Source of the DNA: Actinomadura sp. KC06
GTDB lineage: Bacteria > Actinomycetota > Actinomycetes > Streptosporangiales > Streptosporangiaceae
Direction: 5' to 3'
Assembly (NCBI RefSeq): GCF_004348735.1
Contig: NZ_SMKT01000038.1
Coordinates: 1 to 60,939 of the forward strand
DNA length: 60,939 nt
Under the pieces are notes generated by a model, which saw only the letters and a program-made list of their open reading frames with translations, searched no databases and was not told the DNA's origin. The translations under genes were made by a program, and so were the position numbers. The first letter of the stretch is position 1. The number at the start of each line of letters is the position of its first letter. Of the stretch, positions 17,927 to 26,061 are shown in pieces.

Positions 17927-18180
17927 CCGATCGGCGACGCGTGGCGGCACGGCAGGACGAACGGCTGCTGGACGGTCCGCTGCTGCCCGTCCGCTGCCGG
18001 CGCTGCGCCGCGGAGGTGCTGGTGCGCAAGGCGAGCTGGGAGCAGACGAGCATCCAGTGGAACGCGGGCGCGCGGGCCTCGTGCGTGAGCCTCTCGGACG
18101 ACCCGTTCGGCACCTGCCCGGCGCTGCGGTCCGCGATCCAGGAGGCGGCGCTGACCGGCGCGATCAAGGTGGTCGAATGA
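17923..18180 (+). CDS. KshA-linked small cysteine protein
   Basis: An 85-residue protein whose GTG start overlaps the kshA stop (GTGA). It contains a CRRC pair near residue 25 and two further cysteines in ASCVSL and FGTCPAL, spaced like a zinc ribbon or a small metal-binding fold rather than a classical ferredoxin. The last third is a predicted helix. I do not recognise a named family. Tight coupling to kshA suggests a helper in assembly, electron transfer or stability of the oxygenase, which is inference. The true reductase, KshB, is encoded 7 kb away. Confidence 0.7.
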   Translation: MTDRRRVAARQDERLLDGPLLPVRCRRCAAEVLVRKASWEQTSIQWNAGARASCVSLSDDPFGTCPALRSAIQEAALTGAIKVVE

Positions 18181-18260
18181 CCGGCGACACCCTGTTCGCG
18201 GACGGCGGCGCGCACGTCGACGGCGTCGTCTGGACCCCGGACCTGGACGGAGGACGATGA
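18177..18260 (+). CDS. 27-codon relay ORF between the Cys protein and the SDR
   Basis: A 27-residue ORF (begins MTGDTLFADGG) that overlaps both neighbours through ATGA: its ATG overlaps the stop at 18178-18180 and its own stop overlaps the SDR's ATG at 18257. This keeps ribosomes moving through three consecutive overlapping genes. GGAGGA just before its stop is the ribosome site for the SDR. It may be only a translational bridge or the remnant of a longer protein. No domain is visible. Confidence 0.4.
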   Translation: MTGDTLFADGGAHVDGVVWTPDLDGGR

Positions 18261-19051
18261 TCGACCAGTACGGCCCGTGGGCCGTGATCGCGGGTGGTTC
18301 CGAGGGCGTCGGGGCCGCGTTCGCGCACCGGCTCGCGGAGGCGGGCCTGAACCTGGTGCTGATCGCGCGCAAGCCGGGGCCGCTGGCGGACACCGCCGGG
18401 GCCGTCCGGGCGAAGGGCGCGGAGGTCCGGACGCTGGAGCTCGACCTGGTCGCGCCCGATCCGCTGAAGGCGATCCGGGAGGTCACGGACGGTCTGGACG
18501 TCGGCCTGCTCGTCTTCAACGCGGGCGCGAACAGCTACGGCCACGAGTTCGTCACCGGCGACCTGGACCGCTTCCAGGGCGTCATCGACCTCAACATCAC
18601 CGCGCAGCTCGCCGTCACGCACCACTTCGGCGGCCTGATGAAGGCTCGCGGGCGGGGCGGCATCCTGCTGGTCGGGTCGCTGGCCGGTTACATGGGACAG
18701 GCGCAGATCAGCATCTACTCCGCGGTGAAGGCGTTCGGGCGGATCTTCGCCGAGGGCCTCTGGCTGGAGCTTCGCGAGCATGGCGTGGACGTCCTGGAGC
18801 TCGTCCTCGGCGTGACGCGCACGCCCGCGATGGAGCGCGCGGGCCTCAACATGGACATCCCGGGCCTGGTCATCGCCGAGCCCGACGACGTCGCCCGCGA
18901 GGGCCTGGCGCACCTCAAGGACGGCCCGGTCTGGGTCGCGGGCGGCAACTACGAGACGGCGAAGAAGCGCAACGGGTATCCGCGCGACCGTCTCGTCGCC
19001 GGAGCGCACGAGGCCGTGCGGCGCATGCTTCCGAAGCCGTCCGCGGGCTGA
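18257..19051 (+). CDS. SDR-family dehydrogenase in the kshA operon
   Basis: A 264-residue short-chain dehydrogenase with IAGGSEGVG (11-19), FNAGANS in the NAG position, a Ser in LVGSLAG and the YSAVK catalytic pair. The SDR core is complete and there is no membrane segment. It belongs to the broad 17-beta-HSD/ketoreductase-like group. Position at the end of the kshA operon makes a steroid alcohol or ketone a plausible substrate. The specific position on the steroid cannot be deduced. The start ATG is coupled to the preceding mini-ORF with GGAGGA as ribosome site. Confidence 0.82.
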   Translation: MIDQYGPWAVIAGGSEGVGAAFAHRLAEAGLNLVLIARKPGPLADTAGAVRAKGAEVRTLELDLVAPDPLKAIREVTDGLDVGLLVFNAGANSYGHEFVTGDLDRFQGVIDLNITAQLAVTHHFGGLMKARGRGGILLVGSLAGYMGQAQISIYSAVKAFGRIFAEGLWLELREHGVDVLELVLGVTRTPAMERAGLNMDIPGLVIAEPDDVAREGLAHLKDGPVWVAGGNYETAKKRNGYPRDRLVAGAHEAVRRMLPKPSAG

Positions 19052-19056
19052 CGGGG

Positions 19057-19087
19057 TTGACCTCAGCTTTGGTTGAGGTCATAGCGT
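19057..19087 (+). promoter_or_regulatory. MerR-type promoter with palindromic spacer
   Basis: TTGACC (19057-19062) is a good -35 element. The spacer is filled by the inverted repeat GACCTCA (19059-19065)/TGAGGTC (19074-19080), and TAGCGT at 19082 gives a 19-base spacer if taken as -10. A perfect repeat between -35 and -10 in a long spacer is the signature of MerR/SoxR-type activators, whose sites often read CCTCAA...TTGAGG. It drives the MDR oxidoreductase gene starting at 19128. No MerR gene is in the window. Confidence 0.6.
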
Positions 19088-19127
19088 CCTTCACGATCGA
19101 GCGGTACGGCGACGAGGGAGGACGATC

Positions 19128-20039
19128 ATGCGGGTTGCGGGGTTCAGCGAGCCGGGCGGGCCGGACGTGCTGACGATCCTGGGCGTGCCCACGCCGGAGG
19201 CCGGGCCGCGCGAGGTGCGGGTCCGGGTGCGGACGGCCGGGGTGCAGCCGTTCGACCTGGCCGTCCGGGAGGGCTGGTCGCCGCCGGGGACGCCCGAGGG
19301 ATTCCCGCGCGTGCCGGGCAACGAGTTCGCGGGCGTGGTCGATCAGGTCGGCGACGGCGTCACCGTGGTCGGGCCGGGCGACGAGGTGATCGGCAACTGC
19401 CGTCTCAACGCCTATGCCGAGTACGTCGTCGTCCCGGCCGAAGTGCTGGCGGCCAAGCCGGCGAGCATGCCGTGGGACGTGGCGGGCGGTTTCCCTGCGG
19501 CGGTGATGACCCCGCACATCGCGCTTGAGGAGATGGCGGTCGGGCAGGGCGACACGCTGCTCGTGCATGCTGCGGCGGGCGCGGTCGGTTCGGTCGCCGT
19601 CCAGCTCGGGCGCATCGCCGGGGCCACCGTGATCGGCACGGCCGGCGAGCGCAACCATGAATATCTGCGGTCGATCGGCGCGATCCCGGTGGCCTACGGG
19701 GACGGTCTGGAGGAGCGGGTCAGGGCCGCCGCACCGGACGGGGTCGACGCCGCGCTCGACGGGGCCGGCGGCGACGCCCTGGCCGTCTCGCTCGCCCTGG
19801 TCAAGGACAAGGACCGCATCATCACGCTGGTCGAGCACGGGCGGGCGGCGGAACTCGGCGTCCGGATCACGCCGGACAAGAGGTCGGCGTCCCGGATCGC
19901 CGAAGCGGCGCGCTTCTACGACGAGGGACGGCTGAAGATCCACGTCCGCGGCGTCTTCCCGCTGGAACGGGCGGCGGACGCGCACCGCGAGGTCGCCACC
20001 GGCCACGGACGCGGCAAGGTCGTCCTGGCGGTCAGCTGA
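19128..20039 (+). CDS. MDR-family NADPH:quinone reductase-like oxidoreductase
   Basis: A 303-residue medium-chain dehydrogenase/reductase without structural zinc cysteines, so of the quinone oxidoreductase type. It has the GroES-like N-terminus with GVQPFDLAVREG and PGNEFAGVV, and the nucleotide-binding VHAAAGAVGSVAVQL (about 145-160). It reduces a quinone or enone with NADPH. A GAGGGAGGA ribosome site precedes the ATG. The MerR-type promoter upstream suggests induction by a reactive or electrophilic compound instead of steroid control. The 3' end overlaps the convergent SnoaL-like gene by eight bases. Confidence 0.85.
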   Translation: MRVAGFSEPGGPDVLTILGVPTPEAGPREVRVRVRTAGVQPFDLAVREGWSPPGTPEGFPRVPGNEFAGVVDQVGDGVTVVGPGDEVIGNCRLNAYAEYVVVPAEVLAAKPASMPWDVAGGFPAAVMTPHIALEEMAVGQGDTLLVHAAAGAVGSVAVQLGRIAGATVIGTAGERNHEYLRSIGAIPVAYGDGLEERVRAAAPDGVDAALDGAGGDALAVSLALVKDKDRIITLVEHGRAAELGVRITPDKRSASRIAEAARFYDEGRLKIHVRGVFPLERAADAHREVATGHGRGKVVLAVS

Positions 20040-20505
20040 TCATGGAGCCCCGCCACCTGCGGACGGGCCGGGTCTCGATCGTGTCGATCCGGAGTTCGCG
20101 GCGGGCGATGCGCCAGGCGCCGCCGTCCAGCCGGTAGGTGTCGGTGTAGCGGGTGTGCCAGACGAGGTCGGTCGCCTTGCCCGGCTCGCGCTCGCTGATG
20201 TGGTGGGCGACGCAGGCGACCTGGCCGGTGGCGGTGCCGGGCCCGGAGCCCGCGTCGAACACCTGGCCCGCCAGCGCGTGGAACGTGACGGGGATGCCGT
20301 TCAGCGCGGCGAGCGAGGCGGCGATCTCCTCGCGTCCGGTGAAGGTGCGGACGGGATCCAGATGCCTCGGCGCGTCGGGCAGCACGAGGACGGCGTCCTC
20401 GGTGAACAGGGCCGCCAGCGCGTCGATGTCGCGGCGGTCGGCGTGCAGGGCGTACCGGGCGACCAGATCGCCGAGGGCGAGCCGGTCGGCGACCGCCGGC
20501 GTCAT
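20032..20505 (-). CDS. SnoaL/NTF2-fold protein, last gene of the hsa operon
   Basis: A 157-residue SnoaL-like protein of the fold shared by ketosteroid isomerases and limonene-epoxide hydrolases. The typical opening is ALGDLVARYALHADRRDID with LAALFTEDAVL, and a late WRIARRELRID strand closes the cone. Active-site chemistry cannot be assigned: a steroid double-bond isomerase, a dehydratase or a carrier are all possible. Its ATG overlaps the stop of the LLM oxidoreductase gene upstream (ATGA), so the two are coupled. A second LLM-SnoaL pair lies at 30.6-32.0 kb. Confidence 0.82.
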   Translation of the reverse strand: MTPAVADRLALGDLVARYALHADRRDIDALAALFTEDAVLVLPDAPRHLDPVRTFTGREEIAASLAALNGIPVTFHALAGQVFDAGSGPGTATGQVACVAHHISEREPGKATDLVWHTRYTDTYRLDGGAWRIARRELRIDTIETRPVRRWRGSMIS

Positions 20506-21383
20506 GACAGCCCCAGACGCCGAGCGCAGGCGGACAGCTCGTCGCGCGCTTCGTCCAGGTCGCTTCCCGCGTTCCCGCCCAGGACGAGACGGCTCGCGCC
20601 CAGCGCCGCCAGCCTCTCCGCCTTCTCGGGCGTGACCGCCGTCAGCGAGTGGCCGAGGGTGAGTTCGAGGACGGACGGGTCGCGCCCGTTCCTCTCGGCC
20701 TCCTCGCGCATCAGCGCGACCAGGCCGCGGAGCTCGTCCCCCGCCACGCCCAGCGGCTGGAGGCCGTCGCCGTAGCGGCCCGCGCGGCGCGCGGCCGCCT
20801 TCGTGTGGCCGCCGACGTGCACGGGGACGCCGCCCTCCTGGACGGGCTTCGGGTAGCTCATCGCGCCCTTGAACCGGAAGAACTCGCCGTCGTGCGAAGC
20901 GCCTTCGGGCGCGGTGCCGGCCCACAGCTTCCGCAGGACCTGGAGCTGCTCGTCACCGCGGCGGCCGCGCGAGCCGAAGTCCGCGCCGCACGTCTCGATC
21001 TCCTCCCGCATCCAGCCCATGCCGACGACCAGGCGCAACCGTCCGCCGGAGAGGACGTCGACGGTCGCGAGCCGCTTGGCGAGCACCACGGGATGGTGGT
21101 TGGGCAGGACGAGCACGCCGGTGGCGAGGCCGATCCGGGTCGTCCGGCCGGCGAGGAACGCCAGCAGGTCGAGGGGGTCGGGGATGTCGGTGTCGTCGGC
21201 CAGCTCCATCCTCCCCGTCCTGTCGTAGGGGTAGACGCTCGCGTAGCCGCTCGCCACGACCGTGTGCTCCACCGCGCTGACCGACTCGAAACCGCAGGTC
21301 TCGGCGTGCTGGACGTACGCGCCGATCCACTCGGGATCGGCGGTGACGCCCGCGGCGACGGGCAGCAGGACGGCGTACTTCAT
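20502..21383 (-). CDS. LLM-class F420-dependent oxidoreductase-like protein (hsa operon)
   Basis: A 293-residue luciferase-like (TIM barrel) oxidoreductase. Typical elements are the SAVEHTVVA segment, TTRIGLATGVLVLPNHHPVVLAK, the GGRLRLVVGMGW strand and PVHVGGHTKAAARRAG. Members use coenzyme F420 or flavin as hydride carrier. It would reduce a double bond or ketone in a steroid intermediate. It lies between the FAD protein and the SnoaL gene in the hsa operon, 17 bases after the former's stop. Redox direction and substrate are unknown. Confidence 0.82.
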   Translation of the reverse strand: MKYAVLLPVAAGVTADPEWIGAYVQHAETCGFESVSAVEHTVVASGYASVYPYDRTGRMELADDTDIPDPLDLLAFLAGRTTRIGLATGVLVLPNHHPVVLAKRLATVDVLSGGRLRLVVGMGWMREEIETCGADFGSRGRRGDEQLQVLRKLWAGTAPEGASHDGEFFRFKGAMSYPKPVQEGGVPVHVGGHTKAAARRAGRYGDGLQPLGVAGDELRGLVALMREEAERNGRDPSVLELTLGHSLTAVTPEKAERLAALGASRLVLGGNAGSDLDEARDELSACARRLGLS

Positions 21384-21400
21384 GTGGTCCCCTCAGGAGG

Positions 21401-22873
21401 TCAGAGTGCGGCGGCGGCGCGTCCGGCGCGGCGGCCGAAGAACGTGCCGTCGCCCAGGGACGTCCCGCTGACGTAGCCCTCGCCGTGCATGCCGGACGCG
21501 GCCCGCCCCGCCGCGTACAGGCCGGGCACCGGGACGCCCGAGTTGTTCAGGACCTCGCCGTCCACGGTGGTGTGCAGGCCGCCGAGCGTGAACCCGGCCG
21601 CGCCGGTCCCCGTGCCCGCACCGGTGCCGCCGAAGAATCCGGCGCGCGGGTCGATCGCCGCGAACGGCGATTTCAAGGGGCGCAACCATTTCGGGTCCTT
21701 GTGGAAGAACGGGTCCTCGCCTTTCGCGGCGTGCAGGTTGTAGGTCTCGACCGTCGCCTCAAGGGAACCGGCGGGCATGCCGAGCGACTCCTCCAGTTCG
21801 GCGAGCGTCTCGGTGACGTACCTGGGGCGCAGGCCCCAGCGGTCGGGTTCGGGGACGTCCTCGAACCCCTCCTCGTCGATGATCGTCCAGTAGGGGCCGG
21901 GCTGGTGCTTCACGGCGTGGACGCTCCAGTGGCCGGGGTACACGTCCTCGTTGAGGAAGCGGCGGCCGAGACCGTCCACGAGCATGCCGCGGCACACCAT
22001 CGCGGGCAGCGCGGTGAGCGCGATCTCCACGACCGACATGCGGCGGGTGGCGGCGCCGATCGCGGTGGCCATCCGGATGCCGGAGCCGTCGTCCAGCCCG
22101 TCGCTGACCTTGCCGTGCCCGAGCAGCACCGGCGCGTGGTCGGCGAGCATCTCCTCGTTGTCGACGAACCCGCCGGTCGTGAGGATCACCGCCCTGCGGG
22201 CGCGGTAGGTGACCGTGTTGCCGTATTTGCGGGCGACGGCTCCGGCGACGCGTCCGCCGTCGTCCAGGATCAGGTTCGTCGCCAGGGTGTCGGTGTGCGC
22301 GACGGCGCCCGCCTCCGTCGCGGCGGCCGACAGCTTCTCCATCAGGACGCCGCCGCCGAACCCGCCCGCCGCCGGACGGTGCCCGCGCGGGACGGGCTTG
22401 GCGATCGTGTTGTACGGCCAGGAGTTCTCCCCCAGCCACATCAGCCCGTCCTCCGACATCGGCATCCACGTCGGCGCGTCGTAGAAGGTCGGGTTGAACG
22501 GCACGCCGCAGTCCCGGAACCACTCGAAGTGCTCGACGCTCCCGTCGCAGTACAGCCGGAGCTTCGCGGTGTCGGCGTTCGGGCCGAGCGCGGCCTCCAG
22601 GTAGGCGTACATGGCGTCGGGGTCGTCGTCGAAGCCGCACGCCTTCTGGATCCCGGTGCCGCCGCCCAGGTACAGCTCGCCGCCGGACTGGGCCGACGAG
22701 CCGCCCGGACCGCTCGCCCGCTCCAGGACGACGACGTCCGCACCCGCCCGCGCCGCCTCGGACGCCGCCGCCGCGCCCGCGCACCCGAAGCCGACGACCA
22801 GCACGTCGCACTCATGGTCGAAATCGCCGATGTCGCGCAACGCGAAGGGCTCGACGGAGGAACGAGGCGTCAC
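21401..22873 (-). CDS. FAD-dependent oxidoreductase of the KstD/fumarate-reductase family
   Basis: A 490-residue flavoprotein. VLVVGFGCAGAAAASEAA near residue 25-42 is the FAD-binding fold. GGSSAQSGGELYLGGG, ILTTGGFVDNEEML and the C-terminal GLYAAGRAASGMHGEGY with GTSLGDGTFFGR complete the family pattern. The C-terminal loop differs from true KstDs (no YAGPG), so it is probably another steroid dehydrogenase, such as a 4- or 5-position enzyme, or an ene-reductase. The start is a GTG four bases after the hsaC stop. It is the sixth gene of the hsa operon. Confidence 0.8.
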   Translation of the reverse strand: MTPRSSVEPFALRDIGDFDHECDVLVVGFGCAGAAAASEAARAGADVVVLERASGPGGSSAQSGGELYLGGGTGIQKACGFDDDPDAMYAYLEAALGPNADTAKLRLYCDGSVEHFEWFRDCGVPFNPTFYDAPTWMPMSEDGLMWLGENSWPYNTIAKPVPRGHRPAAGGFGGGVLMEKLSAAATEAGAVAHTDTLATNLILDDGGRVAGAVARKYGNTVTYRARRAVILTTGGFVDNEEMLADHAPVLLGHGKVSDGLDDGSGIRMATAIGAATRRMSVVEIALTALPAMVCRGMLVDGLGRRFLNEDVYPGHWSVHAVKHQPGPYWTIIDEEGFEDVPEPDRWGLRPRYVTETLAELEESLGMPAGSLEATVETYNLHAAKGEDPFFHKDPKWLRPLKSPFAAIDPRAGFFGGTGAGTGTGAAGFTLGGLHTTVDGEVLNNSGVPVPGLYAAGRAASGMHGEGYVSGTSLGDGTFFGRRAGRAAAAL

Positions 22874-22877
22874 GCTG

Positions 22878-23786
22878 TCACTTCCCGGGCGGGACGAAGG
22901 CGGCCAGCGGCTCCGAGCCCGACCAGTCGTGGCCCCAGTAGCTGTCCTTGGTGATCTCTTCGGCGGTGTAGTACGTCTCGTCCACGAGCATGCCCTCGCA
23001 GCCGTACTCGATGTCCCAGCCGCCGGGCGCACGGACGTAGAACGAGACCATCTTGTCGTTGGTGTGGCGGCCGAGCGTCGAGGAGATCGAGAAGCCCTTC
23101 GCGGTGACGGCGTCGAGCGCGATGCCGACCGCGTCCAGCGAGTCGACCTCCACCATCAGGTGGACGAGCCCCGGGTCGCCGCCGTGCGGGGCCGGGCAGA
23201 TCGCGAGGCTGTGGTGCCGCTGGTTGACGCCCATGAACCGGATCCGGACCTTGCCGCCGCCGACCTTCATGGCGCCGCGCGGCAGGAACCCGAGGACCTC
23301 GTTGTAGAACGTCACGGTCTCGGCGAAGTTCGGGGTGGGCAGCACGACGTGTCCCATGCCCATCGCGCCGGTGACGAACTTCTGCGCGAAGCCGGTGCGC
23401 AACGGGCTGTGGTCGAGGACCGGTCCGAAGAACACCTCGACCGGGGTGCCGCCCGGGTCGGTGAACGCGATGACCTCTTCGGCGTCGCGCTCCGCCGCCT
23501 CGTCCGGGGTCAGCGCCGTCACCGCCGTCCCGGCCTTCTCGACGGCCTCCCGGACGGCGGCGAGAGCGTACTGGTCGCGGACCTCCCAGCCCACGGCCAG
23601 CACCTTGTCGCTGTCGCCGGGCAGCACCGCGAGGCGCGCCCGGCGCTCGTCCATGCGCAGGTACAGGCCGCCCGGGTCGGGCCCGCCGCCCTCGGCGAAG
23701 CCGAGCCCGTCGAGGGCGAACTCGCGCCAGCGCTCGACGTGGCGGGTCTGGACCTTCAGATATCCCAGCCCTCGGATCTGCGTCAT
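22878..23786 (-). CDS. hsaC: Extradiol dioxygenase, 3,4-DHSA type
   Basis: A 302-residue type I extradiol dioxygenase with two vicinal-oxygen-chelate domains. The iron ligands lie in MGHVVLP (His near 145), RHHSLAI (His near 215) and WDIEYGCEG (Glu near 266). The length equals known HsaC. It cleaves ring A of 3,4-dihydroxy-9,10-secoandrosta-1,3,5(10)-triene-9,17-dione by meta-cleavage. Neighbours are hsaA upstream and a FAD protein downstream in the same operon; the hydrolase gene hsaD heads the operon. The ATG follows the hsaA stop by 47 bases. Confidence 0.92.
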   Translation of the reverse strand: MTQIRGLGYLKVQTRHVERWREFALDGLGFAEGGGPDPGGLYLRMDERRARLAVLPGDSDKVLAVGWEVRDQYALAAVREAVEKAGTAVTALTPDEAAERDAEEVIAFTDPGGTPVEVFFGPVLDHSPLRTGFAQKFVTGAMGMGHVVLPTPNFAETVTFYNEVLGFLPRGAMKVGGGKVRIRFMGVNQRHHSLAICPAPHGGDPGLVHLMVEVDSLDAVGIALDAVTAKGFSISSTLGRHTNDKMVSFYVRAPGGWDIEYGCEGMLVDETYYTAEEITKDSYWGHDWSGSEPLAAFVPPGK

Positions 23787-23833
23787 AGTCCTCGGTCCCT
23801 TCGTCTCGTCGTTCGGGTCAGCATCGGGCGCGG

Positions 23834-25018
23834 TCAGATCATCGAGCGCATGGGGCCCTGCGGCGGCTCGATGTCCAGGTCGGTGAGGGCGGAGACGTGG
23901 TAGACCGCCCCGGGGACGTGGATCGCGTGGGCGAGGCCGACGTGCGCGTCCCGCCAGAACCGCTGGATCGGGTTGTCGCCGCGCATCGCGTTCCCTCCCG
24001 ACCGGACGACGATCTCGTTCATCGCCTGCACCGCCCGCCACGCCGCCCGGACCTGCGTGCGGCGGCCCGCGGCGCGCTCGGCGAACGTCGGCTCGTGACC
24101 GGCGGCGACCTGGTCGTAGACGCGCGAGCAGTTGTCCAGCAGCGCGGTCCGGGACGCCTTGATCTCCTCCGCCGCCTCGCTGATCGCGTACAGCACGTAC
24201 GGGTCGTCCTTGATCTTCGTGCCGGTGATCTGGACGCGGTTGCGCTGGTAGGCCATGTGGTGGTGCAGCGCGCCCTCGGCGATGCCGATGACGGCCGAGG
24301 TGATCCCGAGCGGGAACACGCACGAGAACGGCATCAGGTAGGACGGGTTCGTCAGCCCCGCCTCGCGGGCCGCGGAACCGTCCACGACCTTGGTGTATTC
24401 GAGCGTCCGGTAGGCGGGAACGAAGGCGTCCCTGACGATGACGTCCTTGCTGCCGGTGCCCTTCAGCCCGGCGACGTCCCAGGAGTCCTCGACGATCTCG
24501 TAGTCGGAGCGCGGCAGGATCAGGTGGAGGGAGCGGGGCGGCTGCGCGACCTTGCCGTCGGCGTCGCCGAGCATTCCGCCGAGGAAGATCCAGTCGCAGT
24601 GGTCGGTGCCGGACGAGAACTGCCAGCGGCCGTTGAACACGTAGCCGCCGTCCACCGGGCGGGCCACGCCCATCGGCGCGTACGGGGAGGCGATCCAGAC
24701 GTCCGGGTCGTCGGCCCAGACCTCCTCGCGGACCTTCGGGTCGGCGTACGCCATCTCCCACGGGTGGACGCCGACGATCCCGGCGACCCAGCCGGTGGAG
24801 CCGTCCAGTGCGGAGACGCCCATCACGGTCTCGGCGAACTCGCGCGGGTGGACTTCAAGGCCGCCGTGCGCCTCCGGCTGCAGCAGCCGGATCACGCCGG
24901 CCTCGCGGAGCGCCTGCGCGGCCTTGTCGTCCAGCCTGCCGAGGGTCTCGTTGACGGGGCCGAGATCGCGGATCTGCTCCGCCCGTTCCATGATCGAATC
25001 CAGCGCCCGTGATGTCAT
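23834..25018 (-). CDS. hsaA: 3-HSA 4-hydroxylase, oxygenase component
   Basis: A 394-residue flavin-dependent monooxygenase of the acyl-CoA dehydrogenase fold, the length known for HsaA. Characteristic segments are GSTGWVAGIVGVHPWE, FSSGTDHCDWIFLGG, AGLKGTGSKDV and a C-terminal GGNAMRGDNPIQRFWRDAHVG. It 4-hydroxylates the phenolic ring A of 3-HSA with reduced flavin supplied by HsaB (28.8 kb, divergent). Its position between kshB and hsaC in a tight operon supports it as the main HsaA. The second copy at 15.5 kb may act on another intermediate. Confidence 0.92.
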   Translation of the reverse strand: MTSRALDSIMERAEQIRDLGPVNETLGRLDDKAAQALREAGVIRLLQPEAHGGLEVHPREFAETVMGVSALDGSTGWVAGIVGVHPWEMAYADPKVREEVWADDPDVWIASPYAPMGVARPVDGGYVFNGRWQFSSGTDHCDWIFLGGMLGDADGKVAQPPRSLHLILPRSDYEIVEDSWDVAGLKGTGSKDVIVRDAFVPAYRTLEYTKVVDGSAAREAGLTNPSYLMPFSCVFPLGITSAVIGIAEGALHHHMAYQRNRVQITGTKIKDDPYVLYAISEAAEEIKASRTALLDNCSRVYDQVAAGHEPTFAERAAGRRTQVRAAWRAVQAMNEIVVRSGGNAMRGDNPIQRFWRDAHVGLAHAIHVPGAVYHVSALTDLDIEPPQGPMRSMI

Positions 25019-25041
25019 CGCCTGTCTCCCGTGGTGTGTCG

Positions 25042-26061
25042 TCAGCCGTCGTAGGTGATCTTCAGCCGGTCGGTGACCGGCCTCGCCTGACAGGCGAGGA
25101 TGAGGCCCTCGGCGAGGTCCTGCTCGTCGAGGACCGCGTTGGCGTCCAGCGTGACCTCGCCCTCCAGCGCCACGCAGGCGCAGGCCGAGCAGTTGCCCTC
25201 CCGGCAGGAGAACGGGGCGTCCACCCCGGCGCGCAGCAGGGCGTCGAGGAGCCGTTCGGACTTGGGCCAGGGCACCGTCCGCGTCTCGCCGTCCATCTCG
25301 ACCTCGATCTCGCCGGCCTCCCCATCGGCATCGGGCTCGTCGGGCGCTTCGGGTTCCTCGAACGGGTCGTTCTCCAGGGAGAAGAAGCGCTCGACGTGGA
25401 CGCGCATGCCGAGATCGGTGAACGTGCCGGTGACGAGGTCCATGAAGATCTCTGGGCCGCAGACGAACGCCTGCCGGCCCGTGTAGGGGCGGGCGAGCGA
25501 GCGGAGGGTGGCGGGCGTCGGCAGTCCCTGCACGGATTCCAGGAGGTGGACGACCGTGAGGCGATCGGGATGGGCCTCCGTGAGGGACCGGAGTTCCCCC
25601 GCGAAGATCACGGATCGTTCGTCCCGGTTGGCGTAGAGGAGGGCGACCTTGCCCGTCCCGCCGGCCAGGCAGGACTTGAGGATCGACATCACCGGGGTGA
25701 TGCCGCTGCCGCCCGCGACGAGCAGCAGGTCGTCGTCCAGCGACGACGGCGTGAACGTCCCGGCGGGGCGCAGCACCTCCAGCACGTCGCCCGCCGTGAC
25801 GTTGTCGCAGATCCAGTTGGACCCGAGACCGCCGTCCACCCGCTTCACCGTCACCTTCAGCCGGTCGTCGGTGAGCGGCGAGCTGCACAGCGAGTAGCAG
25901 CGCGCCGCCCAGCCGTCCTCGGCCGGGACCCTGACGGTGAGGAACTGCCCGGGACGGTAGGAGAACCGGTCCCGGTCGCCCTCGGCGGGTTCGAGGACGA
26001 GCGAGTGCGCGTCCGCCGTCTCGTGGACGACGTCGACCACCCGCGCCTTCAGAGTCGTCAT
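25042..26061 (-). CDS. kshB: 3-ketosteroid 9-alpha-hydroxylase, ferredoxin reductase component
   Basis: A 339-residue three-domain reductase. The N-terminal flavin domain contains PGQFLTVRVP and CYSLCSSP (RxYSxxS-like). The NAD domain contains LVAGGSGITPVMSIL and FVCGPEIFMD. The C-terminal plant-type 2Fe-2S domain has CREGNCSACAC followed by a fourth Cys in LACQARP. It passes electrons from NAD(P)H to KshA. An acidic linker EEPEAPDEPDADGEAGE precedes the ferredoxin domain. Its start overlaps the kstD stop, so both enzymes for ring B opening are made together. Confidence 0.92.
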   Translation of the reverse strand: MTTLKARVVDVVHETADAHSLVLEPAEGDRDRFSYRPGQFLTVRVPAEDGWAARCYSLCSSPLTDDRLKVTVKRVDGGLGSNWICDNVTAGDVLEVLRPAGTFTPSSLDDDLLLVAGGSGITPVMSILKSCLAGGTGKVALLYANRDERSVIFAGELRSLTEAHPDRLTVVHLLESVQGLPTPATLRSLARPYTGRQAFVCGPEIFMDLVTGTFTDLGMRVHVERFFSLENDPFEEPEAPDEPDADGEAGEIEVEMDGETRTVPWPKSERLLDALLRAGVDAPFSCREGNCSACACVALEGEVTLDANAVLDEQDLAEGLILACQARPVTDRLKITYDG

